From positions 184,681 to 248,680 of the forward strand of contig CAWIZO010000004.1 of NCBI GenBank assembly GCA_963840665.1: 64,000 nt of DNA, given 5' to 3'. The notes below the pieces were generated by a model. It saw nothing but the letters and a program-made list of their open reading frames with translations. It was not told where the DNA came from and made no database searches. Of the stretch, positions 7,231-15,795 are shown one piece after another. The position numbers and the translations under genes are program-made. Source of the DNA: DATFTE01 sp963840665. Its GTDB lineage: Bacteria; Acidobacteriota; Terriglobia; Terriglobales; Acidobacteriaceae. Positions within the stretch are counted from its first letter, which is position 1; each line of letters opens with the position of its first letter.

Positions 7231-7294
7231 CAGCGGCTAAAGCCCCTCTCTATTTTCGGCTTATCGGTATGGCTAAAGCCATACCCTGATACGA
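7231..7294. repeat. Dispersed repeat unit B with exact 30-bp core
   Basis: Same start (CAGCGGCTAAAGCC) and same 30-base end as unit A; the middle differs. It lies just beyond the 3' end of the LuxR-type gene and could act as its transcript end. Confidence 0.75.
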
Positions 7295-7299
7295 ATCCT

Positions 7300-8010
7300 T
7301 TATGCTCCGGCGAGCCATTCGGCTTGGCGGGAGTTGCTGTGGCTGACGGCGTAGAGCACTAGTTCTACACGAGTCGAGATGCCCAGTTTTTCGAAGATTC
7401 GAAAAAGATATTTCTTCACCGTGTTTTCGGTGAGGTTGAGTTCGCGAGCGATTTCGCGGTTAGCCAACCCGTCGGCGACCAGGGCGACGACTTGCTCTTC
7501 GCGCGGGGTCAGCAGACGTAATCCTCCGGCGTCGACCACTCGGAGCGACGGCACCTGGGACAGGTTCTGGATGAGGCATTGCATTTGCGGATTGCTGAGC
7601 CAGACCTCTCCGTCGTGGACGCGGTGAATGCACTTGCAGAGCAGGCGGAACGGGGACTCGGATAGAGAGAAGATGGCGCGCACGCCGGAGCGGAAAGCGT
7701 CGGTCACCAGGCCGGAGGTGCAGGCATCGAGTAAGAGGATCTTCCCGACTTGGGGATGAAGCAGATGAAGGCGCCGAACCATGCTGCCTTGGCATTCACC
7801 AGATTTGGGATGGTTGGCGTGGAGGATCGCGACATCCGCGGGGGAGGAATTCAATGCGTCGAGGATGAGATCAAGATCGAGGGCACAGAGCGAGACGGAA
7901 AACTCGGGGCGGCGGCGTAGTGCACTCACCAGGAGCTGGGCCTGAGTTTGATTGGAGTCCGCAACCAGAATCCTAATAGTGCCCGAAACGGTGCTGCTAC
8001 GAAGTGGCAT
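7300..8010 (-). CDS. LuxR-family regulator with degenerate receiver domain
   Basis: 236 aa. Residues ~10-130 have the length and pattern of a NarL-type receiver domain, but the phosphorylatable Asp position reads AILHANHP (His in place of Asp), the first acidic pair is DS, and the conserved Thr/Lys are not evident. Residues ~168-230 form a clear LuxR helix-turn-helix: LTPREEQVVALVADGLANRE, then LNLTENTVKKYLFRIFEKLG. It should bind DNA without classical phosphorylation. It is divergent from the exopolysaccharide operon that starts at 8441 and is a candidate regulator of it, by position only. Confidence 0.82.
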   Translation of the reverse strand: MPLRSSTVSGTIRILVADSNQTQAQLLVSALRRRPEFSVSLCALDLDLILDALNSSPADVAILHANHPKSGECQGSMVRRLHLLHPQVGKILLLDACTSGLVTDAFRSGVRAIFSLSESPFRLLCKCIHRVHDGEVWLSNPQMQCLIQNLSQVPSLRVVDAGGLRLLTPREEQVVALVADGLANREIARELNLTENTVKKYLFRIFEKLGISTRVELVLYAVSHSNSRQAEWLAGA

Positions 8011-8440
8011 GGACTTTTTCGCCTTTGAACAAGCGATGTCTTGTTACTCAGAATTCTAGGAGGATGCTGCGTCGGACTAAGCGACCCCGATCACTCCAAA
8101 TTGTGATGGTTAGACGAAGTTTCCCGAAAGCGTGTGTGGAAAACCGGAGAGACCTCGCGCTGGCGCGTGAATGCGAGAGAGCGAAGATGGCACGAGAAAT
8201 TTTCATCAAGCGAGGTTGAAGTTCCGAATTGGAGTTGATGGACCCGGGCGTCTACTTTCGGAGATACGCAAACGTAGATCACGCTGCTCAGGCGCTGCCA
8301 GTCGTGGTGGGAACGAGGTCTACGTTTGTGGACAGAACTTTCCATGTCTTGCCGGAACTTTCCCACCCGAGTAAGTTGACGCTGGAACGGTTGCAAAAAG
8401 AGCTGCAGCGCTCGTGAAAGTGGCTGCAAGAGATCGCAAC
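8011..8440. other. Divergent regulatory region before the exopolysaccharide operon
   Basis: 430 bases with no convincing gene; a 62-codon frame at 8229-8417 has no recognisable features. An imperfect inverted repeat, ACGCAAACGTAGATC (8266-8280) and GTCTACGTTTGTG (8318-8330), could be a regulator site or an mRNA hairpin. Confidence 0.45.
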
Positions 8441-9187
8441 ATGAAGCGAGTGCTGCTAATCGCAATGCTAAGTCTTGCCTGTTGCGGAGTGCAGCAGGTG
8501 CTGGTGGTAGCTGACGCCCAGGAACAACGGCCAAGGGTAGCCACGGGAAACGCTGGGCGCGCAGAGGCCACGGAATCCGGAATAGCGGGCGGCGTATGGA
8601 GTCCAGCCCTGACGGGGGAACGCCGTCCGCTCTACCGGTTGCGCAAAAGTGATGTACTCGAGATCGACTTCCCCCTGGTTCCCGAATTCAATCAAACGGT
8701 GACGGTGCAGCCGGATGGATTCATTGGGCTGCGCGAAGTGGGACAGGTGTTTGTGGAAGGCAAGAAGCTGCCGGAGCTAGAGGAAGCGGTGAAGTCTGCT
8801 TATTCCGCGATGTTGCAAGATCCGGAGGTGACGGTCGTTTTGAAAGATTACGATCACCCGTATTTCGTGGCGAGCGGAGAGGTGGCGCGGCCCGGGAAGT
8901 ATGAACTGCGCGGCGACACCACGGTGACAGAAGCTCTGGCCATTGCCGGAGGCTTCAACGGGCAGGCCAAGAAGTCGCAGGTGGTGCTGTTCCGCCGGGT
9001 GTCGGATGAACTGGTGGAGACGCGGCTGCTGGACGTGAAGCGGATGCTGAAGTCGGCGGACTTACGCGAGGATCTGCACCTGAGGGCGGGTGACCTTCTC
9101 TACGTTCCGCAGAGCACGCTTTCCAAGCTGCGGCGGCTGATACCGACGTCAAGTTTGAGCATGTACATGAATCCGACTCAGTTTTAG
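8441..9187 (+). CDS. Polysaccharide export protein, Wza/SLBB family
   Basis: 248 aa from the ATG at 8441; a GTG at 8414 adds nine residues, but the signal peptide (MKRVLLIAMLSLACCGVQQV) begins at 8441. A Poly_export domain starts near residue 65 (YRLRKSDVLEIDFPLVPEF, VQPDGFIGLREVGQV) and an SLBB domain follows (FVASGEVARPGKYEL, TVTEALAIAGGF). It is shorter than E. coli Wza and lacks its C-terminal helix, like many acidobacterial and myxobacterial versions. It should form or support the outer-membrane export channel for the polymer made by the genes downstream. First gene of a run of same-strand EPS genes. Confidence 0.9.
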   Translation: MKRVLLIAMLSLACCGVQQVLVVADAQEQRPRVATGNAGRAEATESGIAGGVWSPALTGERRPLYRLRKSDVLEIDFPLVPEFNQTVTVQPDGFIGLREVGQVFVEGKKLPELEEAVKSAYSAMLQDPEVTVVLKDYDHPYFVASGEVARPGKYELRGDTTVTEALAIAGGFNGQAKKSQVVLFRRVSDELVETRLLDVKRMLKSADLREDLHLRAGDLLYVPQSTLSKLRRLIPTSSLSMYMNPTQF

Positions 9188-9372
9188 GACGCGGCGCAAG
9201 CAAGAAGCATGACGGCGTCGCGCTGGTTCCGAGAGATGATTCGGCCTGCCTGAAGGACGCGGTGACGTTCGGGCCGAAAAGATTCCCTCCCCTTCAACTC
9301 CCGGACCAGCTCTTTAGATGGCGGTGGCGCGCGTGGGATCCCATCCAGGCGCGAGCTTGGGTAGTCCCTCGT

Positions 9373-10869
9373 ATGCCGGAAGAACTCAGCCTCGTTCCGC
9401 ACTCCTCGTGGGCACCTTCTCTCACCTCGCGCGACGTTCTGGCGATTCTGTTCCGGCAGCGGCGAATCGCGCTGATTTCTTTCGGCGTGGTGTTACTGGG
9501 AGTGTTGCTCTACGGGCTCACTGCGCCTGGTTATCAGGCAAAGATGAAAGTACTGGTGCGGCGGGGGCGAGTGGATCCCGTGGTAACGCCGACGCCGACT
9601 CCGTCATCGCAGATTGAACGTCAAGAGGTGACCGAAGAGGAATTGAATTCCGAAGCGGAATTGCTACATGACGAGGAAATTCTCCGCACGGTGGTGCGGG
9701 AAGCGGGCCTGGTCGAACAGCGCCCGCAGTGGCGCTTCTGGGAGAGCGGTGACCCAGAAATACGGCAGGAGCGGGCGGTCCGACAGTTGGGAAAACGGCT
9801 GGACGTAGTGCCTCTTCGGAAAACCACGCTGGTCGCGGTGACCTACGATTCTTCCGATCCCGCCAAAGCTGCGCGCGTGTTGCGGTGCCTGGCGAAGACA
9901 TATCTGGAACGTCATCAGCAGGTGCATCGTCCGTCGGGAGAGTTCGGATTCTTCGAACAGCAGATGCAGCAGTCCGAGCGCGGGCTGGAACAAGCCGAAC
10001 TGAAGATGATGGACTTCGCGCACCAGCAGGGTGTGGTGTCGGCCGATCTGGAGCGGGATCTGACGCTGCAAAAGCTGAATGACGCCGATGCGAGCGAGCA
10101 TCAGACGCGGGTGCTCAAGGAGGAGGCGGAGCAGCGAGTACGCAGGCTGCAAGAGACGTTCGAGAAGACTCCCGAACGCACGACCACGCAGATCAAGACG
10201 GCCGACAATCCCCAGTTGCTGGAGAAGATGAAGTCGCGGCTGCTGGAGTTGCTGTTGAAGCGCGCGGAACTGACGACGAAGTTTCAGCCGTCGTACAAGC
10301 TGGTACAGGAAGTCGATCGCCAGATTGCGGAGACACGAGCCACGATTGCGGCGGAGGAATTGTCTCCCGTGAGAGACGAGACGACCGATCAGGACGCGAC
10401 GCACGAATGGGCGCGCGCGGAACTGGCGAAGGGGCAAGTCGAGTTGAGCGGGCTCGAAGCCAGAACGCAAGCAACGCGAGTGATGCGATCGAGCTACCAG
10501 CGGACGGCACAACGGTTGGGCGACCGGGCGATTGTGCAGGAGCAGTTGCGAAGAAATCTTAAGGCAGCCGAGGAGAAATACCTTCTTTACGCGAACAAGC
10601 GCGAAGAAGCGAGGATTGGCGATGCGCTCGATCAAGGGGGCATCCTGAACGTGACGATTGCGGAGCAGCCGACGGCTCCGGCGCTTCCGTCGCATTCGCG
10701 TGCGGGACTGGCTCTTCTGGGATTCCTTTTCGCGGGCGCGGTCAGCACCGGGATGGCGTTCACGGCGGACTATCTCGATCCGGCGTTCCGGACGCCGGAT
10801 GAAGTCATCGCGTATCTCGGCACACCGGTACTGGCATCGTTGCCGCGCAAGGCGCGAGAAAGCCGATGA
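9373..10869 (+). CDS. Wzz/GumC-type chain-length determinant protein
   Basis: 498 aa. One membrane helix near the N-terminus (RIALISFGVVLLGVLLYGL), a periplasmic Wzz-like region with TPTPSSQIERQEVTEEELNS and a long coiled-coil section (residues ~200-420), and a second helix near the C-terminus (AGLALLGFLFAGAVSTGMAF) followed by the usual DYLDPAFRTPDEV and LGTPVLASLP. No kinase domain is fused; a kinase-like gene follows with an ATGA overlap. The open frame reaches a GTG at 9262, but the added residues look non-coding, so the ATG at 9373 is preferred; the ribosome site is weak for either. It likely sets polymer length together with the Wza-like protein. Confidence 0.88.
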   Translation: MPEELSLVPHSSWAPSLTSRDVLAILFRQRRIALISFGVVLLGVLLYGLTAPGYQAKMKVLVRRGRVDPVVTPTPTPSSQIERQEVTEEELNSEAELLHDEEILRTVVREAGLVEQRPQWRFWESGDPEIRQERAVRQLGKRLDVVPLRKTTLVAVTYDSSDPAKAARVLRCLAKTYLERHQQVHRPSGEFGFFEQQMQQSERGLEQAELKMMDFAHQQGVVSADLERDLTLQKLNDADASEHQTRVLKEEAEQRVRRLQETFEKTPERTTTQIKTADNPQLLEKMKSRLLELLLKRAELTTKFQPSYKLVQEVDRQIAETRATIAAEELSPVRDETTDQDATHEWARAELAKGQVELSGLEARTQATRVMRSSYQRTAQRLGDRAIVQEQLRRNLKAAEEKYLLYANKREEARIGDALDQGGILNVTIAEQPTAPALPSHSRAGLALLGFLFAGAVSTGMAFTADYLDPAFRTPDEVIAYLGTPVLASLPRKARESR

Positions 10870-11570
10870 ACTCCCGCGCCGAACCGCTGCCCGTGATCCT
10901 CGAGGATGAAGTCTTTCAAGAGATATCGCAGACGTCCGGGCCAGTAACGACGGGAGGCTGGACCCCGGGGCGATTTGCGAGCGAACAGATTCGCGGCCTG
11001 GTGCAGCGAATTTTCCTGGCGAGCCAGCCGCCTTGCCGTCAGGTGGTATTCAGCGCCGTAGATCCTGATACCGACATTCGAGAACTCTGCAGGCAGGTGG
11101 GAGAAACACTCACCGAACGCGTGCTGAAGGTGTGTATTGTCGACTGCTTATCGGAAAAAGCGTATGGGGGGATGACCGGCGAGCCGATTTTCGGTCGCGG
11201 GGTATCGGGGGCGCAGCGCGATTCCTCCCGCCAACTTGCGGGCCCACTGTGGCTGGTTCCCAGTGAAGCGCTTTGGGGCGGGCCCGACGAGGTTTGTTCC
11301 GCAGAGTTGTTGGGCCGGCGTCTGAATCAACTGCGCTCGGAGTTCGATGGTTGCGTGATTCAGGCGCCGGCTGCCGGGACGAGCAGCATGGCTGGTCTGC
11401 TGGGACGGCTGAGCGATGGGCTCATCCTGATAGTGGAGGCGCATTCGACTCACCGGTTGGCGGCACAGAAAGCGCAATCCATGCTGCTGGCGGCCAATGC
11501 GCGGTTGCTGGGCACAGTGTTGAGCGAGCGCACTTTTCCGATTCCAGAAAAGCTGTACCGAAGGTTGTAG
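10866..11570 (+). CDS. BY-kinase/CpsD-like protein lacking the P-loop
   Basis: 234 aa, starting within the stop of the GumC-like gene (ATGA), the usual place of a CpsD/CapB tyrosine autokinase. The fold signature is recognisable: SEQIRGLVQRIFLAS at the start, then VVFSAVDPDTDIRELC where SSxxPGEGKST (Walker A) should be, VCIVDCL at the Walker A' strand, and a late GLILIVEAHSTHR strand. Walker A Gly and Lys are gone, and the Tyr-rich C-terminal tail is absent. It is probably not an active kinase but may still contact the GumC-like protein. A mis-sequenced kinase is unlikely because the frame is intact. Confidence 0.7.
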   Translation: MNSRAEPLPVILEDEVFQEISQTSGPVTTGGWTPGRFASEQIRGLVQRIFLASQPPCRQVVFSAVDPDTDIRELCRQVGETLTERVLKVCIVDCLSEKAYGGMTGEPIFGRGVSGAQRDSSRQLAGPLWLVPSEALWGGPDEVCSAELLGRRLNQLRSEFDGCVIQAPAAGTSSMAGLLGRLSDGLILIVEAHSTHRLAAQKAQSMLLAANARLLGTVLSERTFPIPEKLYRRL

Positions 11571-11606
11571 GGGTTTCGACAAAAACACAAGAAGACTGGA
11601 GAGCAG

Positions 11607-13175
11607 ATGTCTTCCCCGGTTGTTGCGGAACGTGGAAACCATGAATATCGAGTGCCTCCGGCATCGCGGTTGATTCCGGGATTGGCATTCCCTCATCCGG
11701 TTTCGTCGCGAAAAAAACCACAGTCGGTCATATGGGACGAACGGCACTGGGTGGACGATGAACCGGGGTTCGTCGAATCGCCGCGCCCAGACTTGGCCGC
11801 CGAGATGTGCAAAGCGATTCTTCCTGCGCCCGCTATGGGAAGTGCACTGTGGCGTGTGGCAACGCAGGTTTCAGGGGACTTCTCAGTGGTGGCGCTGAAT
11901 CTTGCGCTTCTGTTTTCGCTCTCGACGCTCCGTCCGGGAATAGGGCCGAGGCCTTCGCTCGCACAACTCGGAGTGGTGCTTGCGTATGGAACATTGCTGA
12001 CCCTTCTGGCTCACTCAGAAGGGCTGTACCGCGGCGATATTGGTTGCGAGACGGAGGCGGTAGTCCTGGGGAAAGTAGTCGCGTGGGCGACGGCGGTGGT
12101 CGCGGGACTGCTTTATGGGTCGCCGGTGGCTCTGAGCGTGGTGGCGATCAATGCGCCGATGTCCTATTTCACGTTGCGCGTGTGGCGAGCCTGGCGGCAT
12201 TCGCAGGCAACGAACACGCACGCGCCACGAAAGATTTTGATCGTAGGCGCGGGGTCTTCGGGACGCAATCTGGCAGCACAGCTCGGCGACAGGCGCGTGG
12301 TGTGCGGATTCCTCGACGATGAGAACCCGGAAGCGGAAGGAGTGCTGGGCAATCTCGAAGACCTTGCCCGCGTGGCACGCGCGGAGTTTGTCGATGAGGT
12401 CATTCTGACGCAGGACACGCAGCGCGACGTAGTGCGTCGGGTTATTCGCGAGGCGCGGAAGAACCGGTTGGATGTGAAGGTGGTCCCCGATCTGTACGGC
12501 ACGGCGTCGCAACCGGTCGCGATGGAGTGTTTTGGCGACATCCTGGTGTTGACGCTGCACGAGGAGCCGATCCCGGCCATAGGGCTGCTGGTGAAACGCG
12601 CTGTCGACATACTATTGTCGACAATCGCTCTCTTCATCGCCGCTCCGCTGCTTGCGGTCATTGCTCTCTTGATCAAGTTGGACTCCAAGGGTCCGGCGGT
12701 GTATCGCGCGGTGCGGGTAGGCAAAAAAGGCAGGCATTTTTACTGCTACAAGTTCCGCACCATGCGCAGCGATGCTGATCAACTGAAGGAGAAGCTGCGG
12801 GCGCTCAACGAACGCGAGGGAGCATTCTTCAAAATCGCGGATGATCCGCGGATTACACGAGTGGGGCGATTCCTTCGGCGCTATAGCGTCGACGAACTTC
12901 CGCAACTTCTGAATGTGCTGAAAGGCGAGATGAGCATGGTGGGGCCGCGGCCGCATCCGGTGGACGATTGCGAGCGGTACCGTCTGCAAGATTTGCGGCG
13001 GTTGGATGTGACGCCCGGCATCACAGGATTGTGGCAAGTCACGGCGCGGAGGGACCCGTCGTTCGAGAACAATATGGCGCTCGATCTGGAATATATCGAG
13101 AGCTGGAGCCTTTGGACCGACCTGAAGATTCTTTTTCGGACGATCAGCATCGTGGCGCAGGGGAGCGGGGCTTAG
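11607..13175 (+). CDS. Exopolysaccharide polyprenyl glycosylphosphotransferase
   Basis: 522 aa. Four membrane helices at ~95-190, then a nucleotide-binding-like CoA_binding_3 region (KILIVGAGSSGRNLAAQL), a fifth helix (VDILLSTIALFIAAPLLAVI) and the bacterial sugar transferase catalytic domain: YKFRTMRSDAD, RRYSVDELPQLLNVLKGEMS, MVGPRPHP, TPGITGLWQV and DLKILFRT. This family moves a hexose-1-phosphate from a UDP-sugar to undecaprenyl phosphate, starting repeat-unit synthesis at the inner membrane. Full length for the WbaP/WcaJ group. The first sugar cannot be told from sequence. The next gene starts one base after this stop region. Confidence 0.92.
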   Translation: MSSPVVAERGNHEYRVPPASRLIPGLAFPHPVSSRKKPQSVIWDERHWVDDEPGFVESPRPDLAAEMCKAILPAPAMGSALWRVATQVSGDFSVVALNLALLFSLSTLRPGIGPRPSLAQLGVVLAYGTLLTLLAHSEGLYRGDIGCETEAVVLGKVVAWATAVVAGLLYGSPVALSVVAINAPMSYFTLRVWRAWRHSQATNTHAPRKILIVGAGSSGRNLAAQLGDRRVVCGFLDDENPEAEGVLGNLEDLARVARAEFVDEVILTQDTQRDVVRRVIREARKNRLDVKVVPDLYGTASQPVAMECFGDILVLTLHEEPIPAIGLLVKRAVDILLSTIALFIAAPLLAVIALLIKLDSKGPAVYRAVRVGKKGRHFYCYKFRTMRSDADQLKEKLRALNEREGAFFKIADDPRITRVGRFLRRYSVDELPQLLNVLKGEMSMVGPRPHPVDDCERYRLQDLRRLDVTPGITGLWQVTARRDPSFENNMALDLEYIESWSLWTDLKILFRTISIVAQGSGA

Positions 13176-14474
13176 GTGTACGACGCCACCACCAGAAGTG
13201 AGGCCATCGTCTTAGATGCGGTGGGGTTCGCTTCGCGGCCGCTGCAAATTCTGCTGTCGGAACCGTGGTTGCTCTTTCTCGCGTTTCTGACAGCGGCGCT
13301 GTTTCGTCCGCCGGGATTTCTGTTCTTTCCCTGGGACCGCCTCGTATTCGGATTGCTGATCTTTCTCGCGGCCCTGCGTGGTTTCGTGTCCCGGGGCCAA
13401 CTGTTTCTCGGCGGCACAGTCACCTTGCCGCTGCTTGGGCTCTTGTTGTTGTCGTTGGGCGGAGTCGTGACGCATGGCTTCGATCCGCAGGCGTGGAGCG
13501 TGTTTGCGGCCAAGTGGTTGGTGCCCTTTGTGCTGTTTCAGATCGCCGGACAACTGCTGGAGTCTCCGCACTTCGTGGAGCGGTTCGAGAAGTTCACACT
13601 GCTGGCGCTGGCTTACCTGATCTTCACCGCGATTGCATTCCTGATCGGAGCGAGGGGGCTGATCTTTCCCTCGTTCATTCTGGACGAAGGTGTAGGCATG
13701 CACGCGGACCGAGCACGCGGTCCTTTTCTGCAGGCGGTGGCGAACGGAATGACGCTGAACCTGCTGGGATTGATAGCACTGAATGCGTACCGGCGAAAGA
13801 CTCTCAGCGGCGTGCCCGCAGTGCTAATCCTGGCGGGCTTGCCGCTGGCGATCGTGGCGACCAAGACCCGCTCGGTGTGGCTGGCGTTCGCAGGCTCCGT
13901 GGTGCTGCTTCTGTTTCGGGCGCCTAACGGGCGTCTGCGGCGAGCATGCACAGGTTTGACGGTAGCGGGCGCGATGGCGCTGGTGGCGTGTGTGAGCGTG
14001 ACAGATTCGAATCGTTCGCTGGCGGACCGGTTAGAGGATCGCAGTCCGGTGGAATTTCGTATGGCGGTGTACCGCGCCGGATGGGAGATGTTTCAGGCAA
14101 AGCCGCTCCTGGGATGGGGCGCCGATGCCATGCAGACGGAGCTGGCGAAACGCATCAGCGACTTTCATCAGGAGGAATATTACTTCCACAACACGTATCT
14201 GGAAATTCTGGTCGAGCGCGGGTTCCTGGGGCTTGGACTCTATTGCTGGCTGGCGATCGACCTTTTCCGGGTGGGTCGCACTCTGACAAGCGGAGGGAAC
14301 GGCTTTCTCGATCGGGAGTTTCGCTCAGTGTGGCCGATCTTTGTTTTGGTCTTTCTGGTGAATGGCTCGTTCGTGGTCATGAACTACCAGTTCGTAAACG
14401 GGCTGCTGTTTTCGATCGCAGGAATGTTGGCGGCGCAGAACAGGCTTTGCGAGACGGGAGTTCGCCGTGGCTAG
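13176..14474 (+). CDS. O-antigen ligase / Wzy-type polymerase family membrane protein
   Basis: 432 aa with about 11-12 membrane helices and the Wzy_C loop: a periplasmic region with RLEDRSPVEFRMAVYRAGWE and the conserved LLGWGAD...HNTYLEILVERGFLG pattern near residues 300-360. GTG start at 13176 immediately after the TAG of the phosphotransferase gene. In this setting it is more likely the polymerase (Wzy) of the EPS pathway than a lipid A ligase. Its 3' end overlaps the flippase gene by eight bases. Confidence 0.85.
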   Translation: MYDATTRSEAIVLDAVGFASRPLQILLSEPWLLFLAFLTAALFRPPGFLFFPWDRLVFGLLIFLAALRGFVSRGQLFLGGTVTLPLLGLLLLSLGGVVTHGFDPQAWSVFAAKWLVPFVLFQIAGQLLESPHFVERFEKFTLLALAYLIFTAIAFLIGARGLIFPSFILDEGVGMHADRARGPFLQAVANGMTLNLLGLIALNAYRRKTLSGVPAVLILAGLPLAIVATKTRSVWLAFAGSVVLLLFRAPNGRLRRACTGLTVAGAMALVACVSVTDSNRSLADRLEDRSPVEFRMAVYRAGWEMFQAKPLLGWGADAMQTELAKRISDFHQEEYYFHNTYLEILVERGFLGLGLYCWLAIDLFRVGRTLTSGGNGFLDREFRSVWPIFVLVFLVNGSFVVMNYQFVNGLLFSIAGMLAAQNRLCETGVRRG

Positions 14475-15789
14475 TGCGGCGATTGCAGCAGTCCCGCAGG
14501 AAGGGCTTTCTCAAGCTACCTTGCGCGGAGGCGCATTTCTAGCGGCGCGCTACGGGATGGGCGTACTGGTAAGTCTGGGCAACATGCTGGTGTTGACCTG
14601 GTGGATTGGTCCACATGCCTATGGAGTGTTCATCACCGCGATCGGCCTCGTTTCTTTTCTCGCGAGCGTGGCTCGCGCTGGAGTCGATACCTACCTGGTG
14701 AAGCTGGAAGTGGCTCCTAGCGAGAAGACGTACGGAGTGGCAGGGACAGTGGTCCTGCTGACTTCTATCGTTCTCACGCTGGCTGGCTGCGCTTTCATCC
14801 CTTTGTTGACGGGCTGGTTTGGAACGCGGGAGTTTGTCGCTCCTTATTTTGTCTTGCTGTTGAGTGTGCCCGTCGTCGGGCTTACTGGAATTCCCACCGC
14901 GAAACTGGAGCGCGCTTTGGATTTCCGAAGGCTGGCTGGACTGGAATTAACCGGGCAAACATTGGGTCTGTTGCTCTCGTCGGTGTTGGCGTGGTCGCAC
15001 CGGGGCGTTTGGGCTCCGGTGGCGGGCCAGATGATTTGGCAGGTTTTTCTATTGATGGCGACTTGCGTCTACGCAGGGCTTTGTCCCAGTTTTCGATTTG
15101 AGCGGAAAGAAGCATGCGCGATGTTGCAATACGGCGCGGGATTGACGGCGTCTTTGCGGACGTGGCAATTGCGAACTTTGGTGAACCCGCTACTGGTCGG
15201 AAAGTTCGCGGGCGCGGAGGGAGTCGCATTCGTAGCCTTTGCGATTCGCACCGCGGAAGCGTTGGGGTCGGTGCGGCTTGCCGCGGGGCGGTTAGCGATC
15301 GCCGCGCTGGCACGATTGCAGAGCAACCGAGAACGATTTCGCAATGCGCTGGAGCAGGCACTATTTCTGCAGGTGATCACGCTGGGCCCTCTACTTTGCG
15401 CCTTCGCCCTTGCGGGATCGTGGGGGATACGGCACTTTGCCGGAATGCGCTGGATGCCGAGTTTGATCGTGTATCCCTTTATTGCCGCGGGCGTCCTGGT
15501 CAACTCGGTTTACAACCTGCAGGCCTCAGCGCTGTTTGTGGTGGGAAAGCAGTGGCTGGTCATGCGGTCATACGCGGCGCATGTAGTTCTGCTGGGAGCG
15601 GGAACTTTGTTTCTTCTGCCTCGTTTCGGAATCGCGGGGTATGGATGGGCGGAACTGCTCGCGTGCGGAGCGTATCCGGTGCTGCAACGCGGTCTTCGAG
15701 GCACTCCGATTTCCTATCGCCGGCTGGCTCCGTGGCTGGTGATCTTCGCGGCGCTGCTGTTCGTGCCCATGCTTTGGGCGGGTGGGTGA
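14467..15789 (+). CDS. Wzx-type polysaccharide flippase (MOP superfamily)
   Basis: 440 aa, about 12-14 hydrophobic helices, typical Polysacc_synt layout: GGAFLAARYGMGVLVSLGNM at the start, GPHAYGVFITAIGL, and a long run of helices to the C-terminus. GTG start at 14467 inside the upstream gene. Expected to move the lipid-linked repeat unit across the inner membrane. Position between the Wzy-like gene and the glycosyltransferases supports this. Confidence 0.87.
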   Translation: MASAAIAAVPQEGLSQATLRGGAFLAARYGMGVLVSLGNMLVLTWWIGPHAYGVFITAIGLVSFLASVARAGVDTYLVKLEVAPSEKTYGVAGTVVLLTSIVLTLAGCAFIPLLTGWFGTREFVAPYFVLLLSVPVVGLTGIPTAKLERALDFRRLAGLELTGQTLGLLLSSVLAWSHRGVWAPVAGQMIWQVFLLMATCVYAGLCPSFRFERKEACAMLQYGAGLTASLRTWQLRTLVNPLLVGKFAGAEGVAFVAFAIRTAEALGSVRLAAGRLAIAALARLQSNRERFRNALEQALFLQVITLGPLLCAFALAGSWGIRHFAGMRWMPSLIVYPFIAAGVLVNSVYNLQASALFVVGKQWLVMRSYAAHVVLLGAGTLFLLPRFGIAGYGWAELLACGAYPVLQRGLRGTPISYRRLAPWLVIFAALLFVPMLWAGG

Positions 15790-15795
15790 ATTTAT

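Larger units (their letters stand above)
6945..7299. other. Spacer with two copies of a GGCTAAAGCC-containing repeat
   Basis: No gene seen. Two related repeat units (7004-7068 and 7231-7294) lie in direct orientation between the membrane-protein gene and the regulator gene. Confidence 0.6.

Noticed and set aside
9664..10695. 343-codon open frame antisense to the GumC-like gene
   Set aside because: It is Arg/Leu/Gln-rich with no domain and mirrors a GC-rich gene with strong coding evidence on the other strand.
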